Assembly (NCBI GenBank): GCA_018820005.1
Contig: JAHJOS010000675.1
Coordinates: 1-6,688, forward strand
Source of the DNA: Alphaproteobacteria bacterium
Lineage (GTDB): Bacteria > Pseudomonadota > Alphaproteobacteria > Rhizobiales > Devosiaceae
Direction: 5' to 3'
DNA length: 6,688 bases
The notes below the pieces were generated by a model that did no database searches, had not been told where the DNA came from, and saw only the letters and a program-made list of their open reading frames with translations. Of the stretch, positions 5,422 through 6,688 are shown piece by piece (the first letter of the stretch is position 1; the number at the start of each line of letters is the position of its first letter). Both the position numbers and the translations under genes were made by a program.

Positions 5422-6640
5422 CTAGAACTGGCCGTGGCAGTGCTTGAACTTCTTGCCCGAGCCGCAGGGGCAAGGGGCGTTGCGCGAGACGCCGATCAGC
5501 AATTGCGGATCGATCGGCTTGAGCGAGGGATCACTGCCCACGGCGCCCAGCGAGTCGGCGATGGTGTCGCCGCCATCGGCATCGTTCTCGCCGGTCAGCG
5601 GATCGATATGGGTTTCCTGCAGGCGGCTCAGATCGGGCGTCGGCGGCGCCACCGGGCGTGGCTGCAGCACGACATGGCTGAGCTGGGTGGTAACCAGTTC
5701 GCGCAGATTGGCCAGCAGGGACTGGAACAGCTCATAGGCTTCCTGCTTGTATTCGTTGAGCGGATCGCGCTGGGCAATGCCGCGCCAGCCGACAACCTTG
5801 GAGAGGTGATCGAGCGTGACCAGGTGTTCGCGCCACAGGCCATCGACCGACTGCAGCAGGATGGATTTTTCCACCTGGCGCATGATGGTGGGGTTGGGCG
5901 AACCGGCCGCTTCCATGGCAGCGATGGTGCTGGCTTCTTTGGCGGTTGCGGCTTCATCGACAGCGCCCTTGAGGCGTTCGGTGACGATCTCGGGGTCAAT
6001 GCCTTCTTCGGCGGCCCATTCCTTGAGCGGAATATCGATGTTGAGGTAGGTCTTGGCCGCTGCCTCAAGCTGCTCGATGTTCCACTGCTCGGGATAGGAG
6101 CGGGGCGGAATGGCCTTGGCGACAATGTTCTCGACCACGTCATGGCGCATGTCCACGACGGTTTCCGAGATGTCCTCGGCGTTCATCATCTCGATACGCT
6201 GTTCGAAGATCACCTTGCGCTGATCATTCATCACGTCGTCGTATTTGAGGATGTTCTTGCGGATATCGAAGTTACGTGCCTCGACCTTGCCCTGAGCGCG
6301 TTCGATGGCCTTGGTGACCCAGGGGTGGGTGATGGATTCGCCCTGCTCGAGACCGAGCTTGCCGAGCATGGAATCCATGCTGTCGACCGGGAAGATGCGC
6401 ATCAGGTCGTCCTGCAGGCTCAGGAAGAAGGCCGAATGGCCCGGATCGCCCTGGCGACCGGAACGACCGCGCAACTGGTTGTCGATGCGCCGGCTTTCAT
6501 GGCGCTCGGTGCCGATCACCATCAGGCCGCCGGCGGCCAGCGCCTTGGCCTTGTCGGAGGCGATCGTGGCCTTGATGTCGGCGATCTTGGCCTCGCGCTC
6601 GGCGCCTTCGAGGCCCTCGGTCTCGCGCTGGATGCGCATC
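5422..6640 (-). CDS. secA: Preprotein translocase ATPase SecA, C-terminal part (5' end missing)
   Basis: SecA is the cytoplasmic ATPase motor that pushes unfolded preproteins through SecYEG. About 405 credible residues are present, the C-terminal half of a roughly 900-residue protein. Counted from the Met at 6639, they include the end of nucleotide-binding domain 2 with IGTERHESRRIDNQLRG (42-58) and motif VI QLRGRSGRQGD (55-65, arginine finger region). The helical wing/scaffold region with KYDDVMNDQRKVIFEQR follows, then a variable acidic linker, and last the zinc-binding SEC-C motif CPCGSGKKFKHCHG that contacts SecB and lipids. The insertion before GGLMVIGTERH resembles other alphaproteobacterial SecAs. 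The frame stays open to the window edge, but upstream of 6639 the codons no longer match SecA (no GRGTD...GGN) and derive from an inverted duplication, so I end the gene there. The stop TAG is at 5424-5422. Confidence 0.95.
6346..6403 (+). repeat. Inverted repeat, arm 1 (native secA copy)
   Basis: These 58 bases encode, on the minus strand, the secA segment around MRIFPVDSMDSMLGKLGLE and fit the SecA frame normally. The same 58 bases occur as an exact reverse complement at 6631-6688. The arm ends in the perfect 10-base palindrome GATGCGCATC (6394-6403). Confidence 0.97.
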
Positions 6641-6688
6641 TTCCCGGTCGACAGCATGGATTCCATGCTCGGCAAGCTCGGTCTCGAG
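6631..6688 (-). repeat. Inverted repeat, arm 2 (fold-back copy at window end)
   Basis: This is an exact reverse complement of 6346-6403 and runs to the last base of the window. Read on the plus strand from 6634 it translates as MRIFPVDSMDSMLG, the internal SecA peptide encoded by arm 1. The join is at the palindrome GATGCGCATC (6631-6640), which is native here too because it encodes the MRIQ start of the next SecA segment. Bases 6641-6688 are thus foreign to this place in secA, most likely a chimeric or assembly join. Confidence 0.95.

Noticed and set aside
6640..6688. Reading secA as continuing to the window edge
   Set aside because: The frame is open, but the residues (PSMESMLSTGK) do not match SecA at this place and come from the inverted copy of 6346-6393.

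Overview
The window looks like chromosomal DNA from a high-GC alphaproteobacterium, most likely Hyphomicrobiales (Rhizobiales), possibly Devosia-like. The pointers are an Omp25/Omp31-type small beta-barrel porin, a SecA with the alphaproteobacterial sequence style and a SEC-C tail, and the strong GC bias. This placement is inferred from protein style, not from a search.

Layout, left to right. Positions 1-359 hold no convincing gene, but contain a strong leftward terminator (225-255) that closes the porin transcript. The porin gene (360-1043, minus) follows, then a tRNA-Leu(CAA) gene (1229-1312, minus) with a possible promoter in the 54-base gap before azlD. An overlapping azlC-azlD pair (1367-2387, minus) encodes a probable branched-chain amino acid exporter. 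A 302-base divergent intergenic region separates it from a MATE-family multidrug/metabolite efflux pump (2690-4048, plus), which ends in a textbook terminator. Next is a compact plus-strand operon: a TetR-family repressor (4153-4746) with a perfect inverted repeat in its promoter, and a thioredoxin-fold peroxiredoxin-like protein with a CPLC motif (4788-5345). A long hairpin lies between this operon and the convergent 3' end of secA (5422-6640, minus, partial).

Functionally this is a housekeeping neighbourhood (SecA, tRNA, porin) with small accessory transport and stress modules. The TetR/peroxiredoxin-like pair reads as a self-contained, autoregulated stress-response unit. AzlCD and MATE are separate exporters sharing only an intergenic region.

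The most striking structural observation is at the right edge. The last 58 bases (6631-6688) are a perfect inverted copy of 6346-6403 from within secA, joined at a 10-base palindrome. The terminal 48 bases are therefore probably a fold-back chimera or contig-end artefact and not true upstream secA sequence. I found no convincing novel system, mobile element or CRISPR array.
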